From assembly GCA_949751835.1 (NCBI GenBank), contig CATKHK010000118.1, forward strand, positions 1-64,000: DNA of 64,000 bases, given 5' to 3'. This document shows positions 49,112 to 59,209 of the stretch, in pieces. Position numbers and translations under genes: made by a program. This DNA comes from Blepharisma japonicum (taxonomy: Eukaryota > Ciliophora > Heterotrichea > Heterotrichida > Blepharismidae). Each line of letters begins with the position of its first letter. Position 1 is the stretch's first letter. Under the pieces are notes generated by a model. It was given only the letters and a program-made list of their open reading frames with translations. It did no database searches and was not told where the DNA came from.

Positions 49112-49619
49112 TTATAAAATTATGCCAATTCAAAATTAATTTTTATCTCAATCTAATAATAATAATCTAGTATTTTAGTATGGAACTTTTGAGATGCTAT
49201 GCAATTTTTACATCTATAAATAACAGAGAGCATAACTTGCACCTCTAGTGCAGCTGTTGCAGCAGCATTATGAAACAGAAAATTATCATAAATCTTTATT
49301 TCTACAAATCAGATTTAAAAGGAATAAATTGATTGTCAAAAATTAATTAAAATGAATTTTAGTGGTTAGAAAATTGTTTAAGTTTGAGCAACCTCTACGC
49401 TCTGTAATCCCAGATGCTTCAAAATTAAAAGAAAACTTATAAAAGAAAATCGAAAAGCTTCATGAGGATACAATAAAAAATCAGCTCAAATGTTTGGAGA
49501 TGAAAGGGAAAAATTTATGTGTTCTGTCAGGGAATTATATATAGATCTTAGTAAGAGACTATGAATCTTTAGATCTTCTTTTGAGTTAGAAGATAAAGAA
49601 TGCTAAGCTAAAAATATGG
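49112..49619. repeat. Duplicated flank with decayed coding piece
   Basis: From about 49,480 to 49,620 this stretch is closely similar to about 51,050-51,205: both carry AAATCAGCTCAAATGTTTGGAGATGAAAG-like sequence and TAAAGAATGCTAAGCTAAAAA before the phosphatase stop. In the plus-strand frame it reads SAQMFGDEREKFMCSVRELY, the same peptide as in the second unit, but shifts frame soon after. An upstream stretch (FEQPLRSVIPDASKLKENL) is also coding-like. These look like the tail of a neighbouring gene carried along in the duplication. Confidence 0.5.
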
Positions 49620-50870
49620 TTAGTTGAATTTAAGTGCTTTGAGTTGTTTAATAAAGCCTTTGTTTGGATTAATACATAATCTTTTTGATTTAACCATTCC
49701 ATATGCAAAATCAAAGCTAGAGTCGGTATACTTCATCAAATAAGCAATAGCGATTGCAGCACTTCTTGAAATTCCCATATAACAGTGTACAAGAACTCTC
49801 TGGCCTTCAGATACGGATTGCTCTATAAAATCTAATGCTTCTTCAAGGTTTTGAGTGATGTCTTCTGCTTCGTTATCTTTCAGTTTTAGATGAAAATAGG
49901 TGAATCCAGGAAGCAACTCAACATTTTCTTTATCCAAAACTCTTACTATATTTTTTATATGAGCTTCAGCTAGCCACTCTTTGTTTGTTGCTGCCTTAGC
50001 ACTACCAAGGAATACTTCAGGCCAAACCTCGTCCATGTAATTTTTATACCTAAATCCATTTCAAATGCCTCTTGATATATAGTCTGCTGAAGTATGTAGT
50101 ATATATTCGCCAATAGGTAAATCGTTTTCGAAATTAGCTTCAAATATCATCTTATAGACCCCAAAAAAGCCTGAGTCTCGTCTTTCAATGGTTCCAGGTC
50201 CTCACCTTTTCCCATTCTGAAAATTTCCTGAATATTTTCACCCAGGATACTTATGTCATAAGTTTTTCCCATAGAATCTCCCATTCTGATAAGTCCCAGG
50301 GTACTTTGGTCCAAGTCCATTATCTCCAATTAAAAAGTTTCCTTTAAAATCAGGACCGTCCATAAAAATTTGCTCCCCATAGCCAGATTGTAAATCGTTT
50401 TCAAAGTTTCCTTCATAATGAATCTCTCCCTCATCTAAAATTCCATGTCCACATTTTAAATCGTTTTTTCATTCTCCCTTATATTTATTACCATTCCAAT
50501 AAGTCATTTCTCCATTCCCATGCTTTTGACCAAATTTCCATTCTCCAACATATATTCCATTTTCTATATTGATCATTCTTCCTTCTCCATGCAATTTACC
50601 ATCTTCTCAAGACCCTTCACAAATGCAATTAAAAGATAGCATAACTCCACATCCAAAAAGATTATTATTTTCATCTGTTTCCCCATAGAAAATCTTTTGG
50701 TCGCTACAAATAGGTCTAGGTCGTATTGTTCCCTCAAAGTCATCAAGTTTAAAATACATTCCAGACTTCTCCAATTCTTCAAAAATTTTGCTATGAAGTT
50801 GATTTGAAAAAGTGTCTTTGAAGGTCTGAAAATCTGTAAATAGCCTTATCTCGGGTGTTTGATATTGCAT
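49620..50870 (-). CDS. MORN-repeat / dual-specificity phosphatase fusion
   Basis: 416 aa in one frame with TGA as Trp. The N-terminal 50 residues are helical. Then about eight MORN repeats cover roughly residues 60-265 (GSWEDGKLHGEGRM, GEWKFGQKHGNGEMTYWNG, YKGEWKNDLKCGHGIL). Residues 279-416 form a compact dual-specificity phosphatase: EVFLGSAKAATN, then LVHCYMGISRSAA with catalytic Cys and Arg of the C-x5-R loop, the general acid being a nearby Asp (KLKDNEAED). It ends at FIKQLKALKFN. MORN repeats bind lipids or membranes, so a phosphatase targeted to membrane or cortex is likely. The start at 50870 is the first ATG. A second, broken copy lies immediately upstream. Confidence 0.8.
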
Positions 50871-50920
50871 AATATTAATTATTTTGATTTTATTTTAAAA
50901 TCAAAATTTAAGCTAGATCT

Positions 50921-51175
50921 TTGATATTTGATAAGCCAAGCATTTTTTTATATATTTCAAGATCTAATATGCTTAAGCATATCAAAGCATACCTCATCAG
51001 AGCTTTTTATAAGGCTAAGTGTCTAGAAGTTTCATTTAATAGATTAAAGAATATAACAAAAAAATCAGCTCAAATGTTTGGAGATGAAAGGGAAATATTT
51101 ATGTGTTCTGTCATGGAATTATATATAGATCTTTTAGTCAGAGACTATGAATCTTTGGATCGTCTTTTGAATTAG
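50921..51175 (+). CDS. Small ORF, possible gene tail carried in the duplication
   Basis: 84 aa (first ATG at 50921). The second half, SAQMFGDEREIFMCSVMELY followed by IDLLVRDYESLDRLLN, has a degraded counterpart in the first unit at about 49,480-49,600. The stop is 29 bp before the end of the convergent phosphatase copy. Sequence is protein-like, but no family is recognised. It may be the 3' end of a gene truncated by the duplication, or a small expressed gene. Confidence 0.35.
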   Translation: MIFDKPSIFLYISRSNMLKHIKAYLIRAFYKAKCLEVSFNRLKNITKKSAQMFGDEREIFMCSVMELYIDLLVRDYESLDRLLN

Positions 51176-51204
51176 AAGATAAAGAATGCTAAGCTAAAAA
51201 ATGG

Positions 51205-52290
51205 TTAGTTGAATTTAAGTGCTTTGAGTTGTTTAATAAAGCCTTTGTTTGGATTAATACATAATCTCTTTGATTTAACCTTTTCATATGCAAAATCAAA
51301 GTTAGATTCGGTATACTTCATCAAATAAGCAATAACGACTGCAGCACTTCTTGAAATTCCCATATAACAGTGTACAAGAACTCTCTGGAAATGAGATACG
51401 GCTTGCTCTATAAACTCTAATGCTTCTTCTAGGTTTTGAGTGATGTCTTCTGCTTCGTTACCTTTCAGTTTTAGATGAAAATAGGTGAATCCAGGAAGCA
51501 ACTCAACATTTTCTTTATCCAAAACTCTTAGTCAAGGGAGAAAGGAGCAAACTATTCTATTAAAATAATTATTAATTATACATTAAATTATCTTGAGCCC
51601 TTAAACTTTCGTGTAATCAAAAAAGCGGTAATTTTCTCAAAAATTCAGTCTTTCTCTCTATCTTGCTATTTCGGATCAAGAATGAGTAAGTATTTTCAAC
51701 CTGGAGTAAAATGAGGAATATTCATGATTATTCTTTCATATTTAAATCATCTTTATACTCTGGACAGTCCATAAAAATTTGTTCTCCATAACCAGATTGT
51801 AAATCGTTTTCGAAATTTCCTTGGTAATGTGTTTCCCTTCATCTAAAATTCTATATCCACTTTTTAAGTCACTTTTCACTCTCCATCATCCTTATTTCCG
51901 TTCCAATAAGTCATTGTTCCTTTTCCATACTTTTGGCCAAAATTTCACTCACCGATGTATATTCCATTTTCAGTGTCAACCATTCTCCCTTTTGCTATGC
52001 AATTTTCCGCTTTCCCACGATCTTTCACAAATGCATTTAAAAGACAGCATAATTCCATATCCAAAGGGGCTGATTTTTTCATCGGTTTCTCCATAAAAAG
52101 CATTTTGGTCGCAACAAAAAGGTCCTCATCATACAATACCTTCCAGGTCATCAGCTTTAAAATACATTCCATCCTTTTCTAATTTCTCAAAAATTTTTAT
52201 CACAAATTCCACTAGAAAAAGCCTCTTTAAACCTCTGAAAATTTATAAATAAGCTTATATCTATCACTTCTTTATTCCATTAATAAATTA
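51205..52290 (-). pseudogene. Broken duplicate of the MORN/phosphatase fusion gene
   Basis: Two blocks match the intact gene at 49620-50870. At 51205-51533 the phosphatase end is open from DKENVELLPGF to the stop and includes LVHCYMGISRSAA. At about 51735-52270 the N-terminal helix and first MORN repeats match. The MORN block has several frame changes relative to the intact copy. The 200 bp between blocks (about 51534-51735) does not match, and about 400 bp of the original (last MORN repeats and phosphatase start) is missing. The phosphatase block has no ATG of its own. The catalytic Cys/Arg are intact and differences there are mostly conservative, so decay may be recent or the block could be expressed from a cryptic start. 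Confidence 0.7.
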
Positions 52291-52337
52291 TCATACTCTT
52301 TTAAAAAACCGAGCTTAAGTTAGAATTTTCCATATAA

Positions 52338-53348
52338 ATGGGACCTAAGAAAAAATCAGAAGGCAGCAAAAAAGACCCAGTCGATGACTCAGTGGAAAAA
52401 CTTTATCGCGCCTACCGCAAAAATCTTGCTGAGTTTGGGATACCTATGCCTAAGAAATTAGAAGAAAAATTTGCTGAGCTCAGAGATGACAAAAATCCAG
52501 GGCGACTTATAGATTTGGTAGTCTGAGAAGAAATCGGTCCTGCAGGAGTTCGTGCAATAGCAGATTCATTGAGAGATGTAAAATATCAGAACTTAAAATG
52601 CATTCGCTTCTGAAAAGCTAATACAGAAGATGAAGGAGTCCGTGCAATTTGTCAGTTTATTATGCTATGCCCAACAGTTACAACTTTAGAATTTATGGAA
52701 TGCAATATTACTCCTCTCAGTTGTGAGTTTATATCTGGGCTTTTATCTCCAGCTGTTGCTATACCAATTTTGACATTAAAATTAGATCACAATAACATTG
52801 GCAATGAAGGTATGCTAAATTTATCAAGAGGCTTATGTATGAATTCAATTTTAAATACCTTAAGTCTTACTTACTGCGGAATTGATGAAGAAGGTGCTAG
52901 ACCCCTAATGGAAATTTTAATTTATCAAAATTCTGCCTTAAAAGTCCTAGACCTGCAAGGCAATGTTTTGAGAAACCGAGGGGTCTGCACAATTTTGCAT
53001 GGACTTCAGGTAAATAAGTCATTAACTTCCCTGAATTTGACTGACAATCAGTTTGGGGAAGATGAAGAAGTATTGGGGAAAATCCATGACATGCTAGCTA
53101 ATAATGAGACATTGCTGACTTTAGACTTCAGGTATAATGGGTTTTATGACTCAGGAGCCAAAGCTATAATTGAGATGTTTAAAAGCAACCCTCAGCAGAA
53201 GCTAAATTCAACGTTATTAGAGCTTATACTCCCACAAAATAAGGTTTCTGAGGAAGTTTTGGAAGAACTAACAAGTATTTTGAATAGTAACAAAGGAAGA
53301 GGCAAAAAAGGAAAAAAGGGTAAAAAAGGCAAAAAAGGCAAAAAATAA
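52338..53348 (+). CDS. Leucine-rich-repeat (RI-type) protein with KGK tail
   Basis: 336 aa; TGA at 52524-52526 and 52611-52613 are Trp. The basic N-terminus (MGPKKKSEGSKKD) leads into a helical segment, then about six ribonuclease-inhibitor-type LRRs of about 28 residues: LTLKLDHNNIGNEGMLNLSR, LNTLSLTYCGIDEEGARPLM, LKVLDLQGNVLRNRGVCTIL, LTSLNLTDNQFGEDEEVLGK. The tail is a Lys/Gly tandem repeat (KGKKGKKGKKGKK). RI-type LRRs make horseshoe-shaped protein-binding scaffolds; similar stand-alone proteins occur in ciliary proteomes, but no specific orthologue can be named. The lysine tail could bind tubulin's acidic tail or nucleic acid (inference). Confidence 0.82.
53301..53346 (+). repeat. 9-bp tandem repeat GGYAAAAAA encoding the KGK tail
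   Basis: About five units of GGCAAAAAA/GGTAAAAAA end directly at the TAA stop of the LRR gene. Confidence 0.85.
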
Positions 53349-53458
53349 ATAACTTAAGTATGTGAAAGGATTTAAAATTTTCAATTTTCATGATATTTTT
53401 TTTCTCAAAGATTAAGCACTTATTTTAGAAAATATAAGCCATAATTATAATTGTGAAT

Positions 53459-54538
53459 ATGTACAAAAAAGCAAGCTCTAAGACAGCTGAAAAGCCTAAA
53501 ATTTCTGTCTCCAGAATAACTCTTCCTCCTAAGCCAGTATTTTATAAAGATTATGAGGCACAAAGTTGTAAAAATTCTTTTGAAAAATCATCCTCAAATT
53601 CAAATTCTATAAGGCACCAAGTATCACCATCGCTTGCATCTTCTAGGTTTGCGAGTTCTCAATACAATACGCCTAGAGATTCCCCACCAATTTCGAATAA
53701 ATTTACAATTTATAGTGAAAATGTTCAATCCAGCGGGGTTTATAGTGAGGACTTAAGTACTTCTTCTGACGGCGAATTCCAAGAAGCTAGAGAGAGTATT
53801 AAAAAGCTCGAAAATGAAAATTCACTATTGAAAACTGATCTTGTATATAATAAAGCACAAATAAATAAACTTCGTGAAAAAGTGGAGAATTTACGCAAAG
53901 AAGCTAGAGAAAAAGACAGCAAGATAGCCCATTTAAATACATTATTAAAAGAAAGCGAAAATAAAATCTTAACATTTAATGGAATTCAAAATTTAGGGCA
54001 GTTCAGCGATAAAGATGAGCAAATTAAAGATTTGAAATACAAATTAAATATGCAGGAAAAGGAACTAACAGAAACGTTCTTAAAAGAAAAACAAGAGTTA
54101 GAAATCAAAATTATTGAGCTGGATATGCTATATAGAGAAAAAAATAAAAAAGAAATCCAGGCAATTACTAATAATTATTTAGAGGAGCAAAATGAAGAAT
54201 TAAAAAAAATTGAAGACAAATGCTCAATCTTGGAGAAGGAAAACAATGAACTTAAAAATGCTTTTGAAAACACTTCTATTCAAAGGGTTGCTAAACTTTC
54301 TGCACAAATTGAAGCGGAAATCACTCAGCTAAATCAAGTTTTCAAAATGATGGTATCTGATCACAGAGTAAGCTTGGCTATGCTTATAATTGCAGCCCAA
54401 GCTCGCATAAACTCATCCCCTTCTCCGAATGCTACAGTTTCATCTCTTGAAATTTCTTTAAAAGAACTTTCACATATGAGGACTGCAATGTCAGATCTAT
54501 ATGCAGAAAAATGTGGAAATGCTTGCAAAATACAATAA
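53459..54538 (+). CDS. Coiled-coil protein, unrecognised
   Basis: 359 aa from ATG at 53459. Residues 1-110 are Ser/Pro/Asn-rich and probably disordered (PPKPVFYKDYEAQSC). Residues 115-270 form continuous coiled coil (ESIKKLENENSLLKTDLVYN, LEEQNEELKKIEDKC). The final 85 residues fold into a more hydrophobic helical module (AKLSAQIEAEITQLNQVFKM, RVSLAMLIIAAQARINSS) that looks like a conserved C-terminal domain. Its layout resembles centrosomal or ciliary coiled-coil proteins, but no assignment is possible. It lies about 110 bp after the LRR gene on the same strand. Confidence 0.7.
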   Translation: MYKKASSKTAEKPKISVSRITLPPKPVFYKDYEAQSCKNSFEKSSSNSNSIRHQVSPSLASSRFASSQYNTPRDSPPISNKFTIYSENVQSSGVYSEDLSTSSDGEFQEARESIKKLENENSLLKTDLVYNKAQINKLREKVENLRKEAREKDSKIAHLNTLLKESENKILTFNGIQNLGQFSDKDEQIKDLKYKLNMQEKELTETFLKEKQELEIKIIELDMLYREKNKKEIQAITNNYLEEQNEELKKIEDKCSILEKENNELKNAFENTSIQRVAKLSAQIEAEITQLNQVFKMMVSDHRVSLAMLIIAAQARINSSPSPNATVSSLEISLKELSHMRTAMSDLYAEKCGNACKIQ

Positions 54539-55640
54539 TATTAATATATAAATATATAAATTTATTAAATTTGATTTTATAAATATAAAGCAAACACCTT
54601 ATTTATTTAAAAAATAGGTATATTAATCTTAAAAGATAGTAAAATTTAATAAATTTCTAACTTTTGTTAGTTCGTTTAGGAACCATCATGTTATTCAATT
54701 TTCAAACAAAAATTAAAATATCTGAAGATCCCCAAGCTTAAGTTTCTTTTAAAATTTAGTCTAATAAAGCAAATTAAGCTCATCATATAAAATAAATCTA
54801 ATCAGTGATATTAGATTGCCCTTCTTGGGCATATTGCCTATGAGTATTATAAACCCTTCATGATTAATAACAAGCATACTGCATCTTCAGGGAATTTATT
54901 ACGAACCTTCAGTGAGAATTTAAAATTGGATGAATAGTTGAATAAGCCACAAGCGTCATTTAGATATTTGCTTGCCTTACGAAACTTATGAAATATCGAG
55001 GTAACCTTCTCACCTTCAAATGGAAGATTTTCATTTGTATGTTTTTTAGCTAAATTTTGCCTTGACAAGGAATCTTCTTCGAGGGTAAAGCTTCTGAAAA
55101 CTCATAAGTGTTGCTGAAGCCGATGGAGCCGAATAGGAAGTGAAAAGCTGAGAATCACTTTATAATGCAGACCAATTCATATTTATCAGGTTAAAATAGA
55201 CAAAGTGATAAATATTCAAAGATAATTTTATTGAGAAAATTATTAGATTCAAGAGAAGAACAATTTAAATAAGCAAAGAAAATTATCAAAAACTTTAAAT
55301 GTATTGCAAGTAGAAATAATATCGAAATAAAAATCCAAGGAATGTAATAATTGTAACAAAATATCAAAGCCTAATTTTAGATGATTTGTCTCTTAAAATA
55401 TTTATTTTAAATAGCGCAAATAAAAAAATCCTAAAGCTGATTAATTAACTAGGATATCCTGTAATATCCCATTTACATTTATTCTATCCAATATTCTCAT
55501 ATAACAGTTTCACCTCTTTGCTTATAAAATAACCTTCACCCAAAAATATGCCAGAACAGAAATAAATTTTTTTGAAATTATCCTTATTCGTTTTTCTATT
55601 AATGTATTTAGATCAATTCCTTTATATTTTCAATAAATAT
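54539..55640. other. Gap with one coding-like minus-strand stretch
   Basis: Mostly AT-rich without genes. At 54847-55165 (-) an open frame of about 100 codons (TGA as Trp) includes GEKVTSIFHKFRKASKYLND and KVRNKFPEDAVCLLLIMKGL, ending in TAA. It has no ATG and a TAA just upstream, so it is likely a gene relic or an exon whose start I cannot find. Confidence 0.35.
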
Positions 55641-58600
55641 ATGCTTGCTTCTTATATTATCCTCTTCTGTTTTTCATCAGCACTTGGACTAGAAATTTCA
55701 TGAATTCCAAGCACAAGATCTCCTCCATCTTCAAGGCAATATTCAACTATGGACTATTTCCCATCAAATAATTCATTAGTTATTTTTGGAGGATTTGACA
55801 CAGATTCTTTGACTTCTTATAATGATCTATGAATGTTCAGCTTTACTTCTAATACTTGGCAAATACTCTCTACAACGGCAAATATCCTTCCAGGTGATTT
55901 TTATATAGATCCACGTTACTCTTCAGCTTCTTTTGCAGACGATATTAAAAGCATTTTTTACATATTTGGAGGAAGAACTTCCAACGGTCCCCAAAATGAT
56001 TTATGAATGTTTTCTTTGAAATATTTTATGGTATAATTTATGTAGTGAACAAGTGTTACAACAACTGGACCTTTTATATACCCACGATACCTTATGGCAT
56101 ATACAAAATATTATGAGCAAAATACCTTAATGTTCGCTATATTTGGCGGTACTGCGACATTTGCTGAGGATAATAATTTATATGTGTATGAATTATTTAG
56201 ATTAAATACAACTTCTTTTGCATGGGTAATTATGCCTCAAAATGGAGATGTGCCTCCAAGAATGCATGGTGCTAATCTTTTATATAAAAACGGATTCTTT
56301 TATCTATTAGGAGGGTATAATACAAATTTTGAAAATCCTTGATTTTATGTATATAATGTTGAGGAAAAAAGGTGAAGCAATATATCGAATAACAGTAGAC
56401 ATTATATAGAAAAAATATACACTCAAAGAACATTAGCCGGATCCGCAATAAATGAAAATTTTATATATTTAATTTCTGGCTGGTCAAATTTAAATGAAAA
56501 TACACTTTCTGATGTGTATCGAGTAGATTTAAACGACCCAAGTTATTCTTGGGAGCTTGAAAACACAATTGGAAATTACAAAAAGAGCTCGTTTGCGTTT
56601 TCCACAAATGATAGAACAATATATATGTTTGCTGGATATGATAACAAAGACTCCACAAATGATCTAGCATTATTAGATTTATCAGTTTCTCCTATCAAAA
56701 TTACAGCAATTACTGAGCCTTTTTCAGAGCCAAAAGAGCGTATGAAACATACTCTGGAAGTTGTTTCTGGTAAACTTTATTTATTTGGCGGAGATAGTTA
56801 TGGAGAAAAATTAAATGATTTGTGGTCTTTTGATTTAAATAAAAATATATGGTCAAATATCAATGTGAATGGATCATTGCCTCCAGCAAGATCAGACCAT
56901 GCGGCTAGTTCACAAGGAAATGTTATGGTAATTTTTGGAGGTAAAGGGCAATCAAATTTATTAAATGATATACAAACTTTTAATTTCATCTCAAATACCT
57001 GGACTGAGGTTTCTCCATCTACTTCAGCAATGCCAAGCCCCAGATATGGATCTTGTGTTGTTTATTCCTCCCCATTTATATTTATATATGGTGGCCACAC
57101 ATCTACAGGCTACTCTTCAGAACTATGAAAATTCCATACAGGCACAAACACATATGAATTACTTGGCAAAGGGCCAATAGAATTAGAGTCGCCACGATGC
57201 TCAGCTTCTAACTACACATTTTACGTTATGTTTGGAAAAACAAATAATCAGAGACCTGAAGGGTCAATTTATTCTTATGATCTTGTCAGAGATACTTGGA
57301 CTGTTAATTTTAATGCAAGTTTAGGCAATAAAAAACAGTCAGATGGCCCTGTATTGAAAATAAATCAAAATATTCTGGTATTTGGAGGACAATCGTGAGG
57401 AATAAACCAAGAGCTTGATGTGTTTTCTATCAATCTAGATAGTCAAGAGTACACTGACTATTCAAGCTTGCCAACTTATACATTTTATTCAGCATTCGCG
57501 TATTTTGGGAATAATTTGTATGTCCATGGAGGAGGGTTTTCAACAGGAATTTTCTTAAGGCCAAATGTTCCTATAAAAGATTTTTTTATGATAAATTTGA
57601 ATCAAACATGTAAAAATAATGAATGCTTGTGCAGTCCTGGAAGCTATAAATATGAGAATACATGCAAAGTATGCCCAACTGGTTCTTATTCAAGTATATA
57701 TAGAGCTTCTTCTTGTGACTTATGCCCTATAGGCACCTATAGTTTTTTTGAGGGTGGTAATACATTCCAAGAGTGCTACCCATGCGCCGAAGGTACTTAT
57801 AATGATCTCATTGGACAAGCTGTCTGCAAAATCTGTCCAGTAAATTATGATTGCCCAGTCGGCACTGTCAAGCCTGCAAATAAAGTATACTCATTAGGAG
57901 ATGTATCAATTCAGCCTGATTCTTATGATTCATCAAGTGATAAGCAAGACTCTTTAGTTATTATTGCTGAAGGGTTTTTGATATTTTTTGTGGTAGTTTT
58001 TATACTTATTGTGGCCACTTCAAAAAAGGCCAGAAACCATTTAAAAAAATTTGACGTTTACAAGACACAGCACAATTACAAAGAAAATAACTACATGATC
58101 CTGGTCAAAACAAGGCTCGGAGGATTTTATACAATTGCTTTTTATACATTGGCAGCGTTATTAGTTTTTATAACTCTAACAACTTATGCATTCGAAAACA
58201 TCAGTGAGTCTAAAGGGCTAGTTCCTTTAATTACAGCACAAAATGAAGTTTCTTCATTTTCTGCAGATTTAACATTTTTAGTGACTTTTTCTGGATATGG
58301 AGGCTCTTGTGTGGCTGATGACAATGGGACATGTTCAAGGCTAATATCATTTTACTCAGAAAATATCATAGCTGAAAACGAACCTGGAGATTTAAAATGC
58401 GTGCTAACTGATAGCCAGTATTGCCGGCTAGGATATTTTTGCAAAGATTGTGTAATAGCCACAGGAGCTCAATTTAGTATTGTCCTGTCTGAGCAGCTTA
58501 GTTATAGCTCAACTATTTATGTGAATATTACATCTTCTTCATCAATTCCAAATGAAATCAGTAGTATCCAGCAATCAATTTCAGCTGATTCAGGAAAAAT

Positions 58601-59153
58601 CTTCAGAGGAAACACCCCTACTGAATTTTATTTTTCTATGATTCCTTCAATTTTCAAATCTGAAATTGATTCCTGGCCGTCTTTAGCTACAGGATACCAT
58701 GCTTCTACCGAAAAAGCTATCGAAGGAGGCTCCCAATGCTCAAATGTTGAGCTTATTTCGAACTCTAATTTGAAATTAAAGGTAAATTTAGACTTAAGCA
58801 ATAGTGCACTTATGACAGAAAGGACTTTAGAGCAAACGTGGCTAATGCTGATAAGTAGCCTGCTGGGGACTGTTTTTGGGCTGATGGGAACAATAGGGTC
58901 AATTATGAGTTGGAACGAGGAAAAATGGGAAAATTTTGTGGAATGACAGGATCAGAAAAACAGTGTAAATAAAAGGATTCATAGTAGCAAACATATACAA
59001 TATGTATGTCAGCCATCTCTAGCACACAAATTAAATGGGACGCGAGAATTTTCTGGATCAAGTGCAGACACTGATGAAAATGATCAATTAATTTCGTCAA
59101 AAAGAACCTTCAAATTATCCGGAACACTTGGACATCTTTCTTCATTGCAATAA
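55641..59153 (+). CDS. Large kelch-repeat membrane protein with Cys-rich (GCC2/GCC3) region
   Basis: 1165 aa in two exons (55641-56030, 56046-59153). The signal peptide is MLASYIILFCFSSALGLEIS. Residues 20-640 are kelch repeats forming one or two propellers (YLFGGDSYGEKLNDLWSFD, VMVIFGGKGQSNLLNDIQTF). Then comes a Cys-rich ephrin-receptor-like region at about 650-740 (CLCSPGSYKYENTCKVCPTG, CPCAEGTYND-type units). A transmembrane helix at about 770 (IIAEGFLIFFVVVFILIVAT) is followed by a second hydrophobic segment (FYTIAFYTLAALLVFITLTT). A 250-residue region with paired Cys leads to a third segment (WLMLISSLLGTVFGLMGTIG) and a short charged tail. The family is common in ciliates and is usually taken as surface receptors or adhesion proteins; its function is unknown. 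At least nine TGA codons are Trp. Confidence 0.85.
56031..56045 (+). other. 15-nt intron (kelch gene)
   Basis: GTATAATTTATGTAG, phase 0. Removal joins LKYFM to WTSVTTTGPFIYPRY within a kelch blade; A at -6. Confidence 0.88.
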
Positions 59154-59209
59154 TTAAATTTCATAAAAATTAAAAATTTCTAAAATTAAATTCAAACTTA
59201 ACGGAAACA

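Noticed and set aside
50147-50782. Separate short minus-strand frames within the MORN/phosphatase gene
   Set aside because: They lie in a different frame from the MORN repeats and phosphatase, which form one continuous frame with TGA as Trp.
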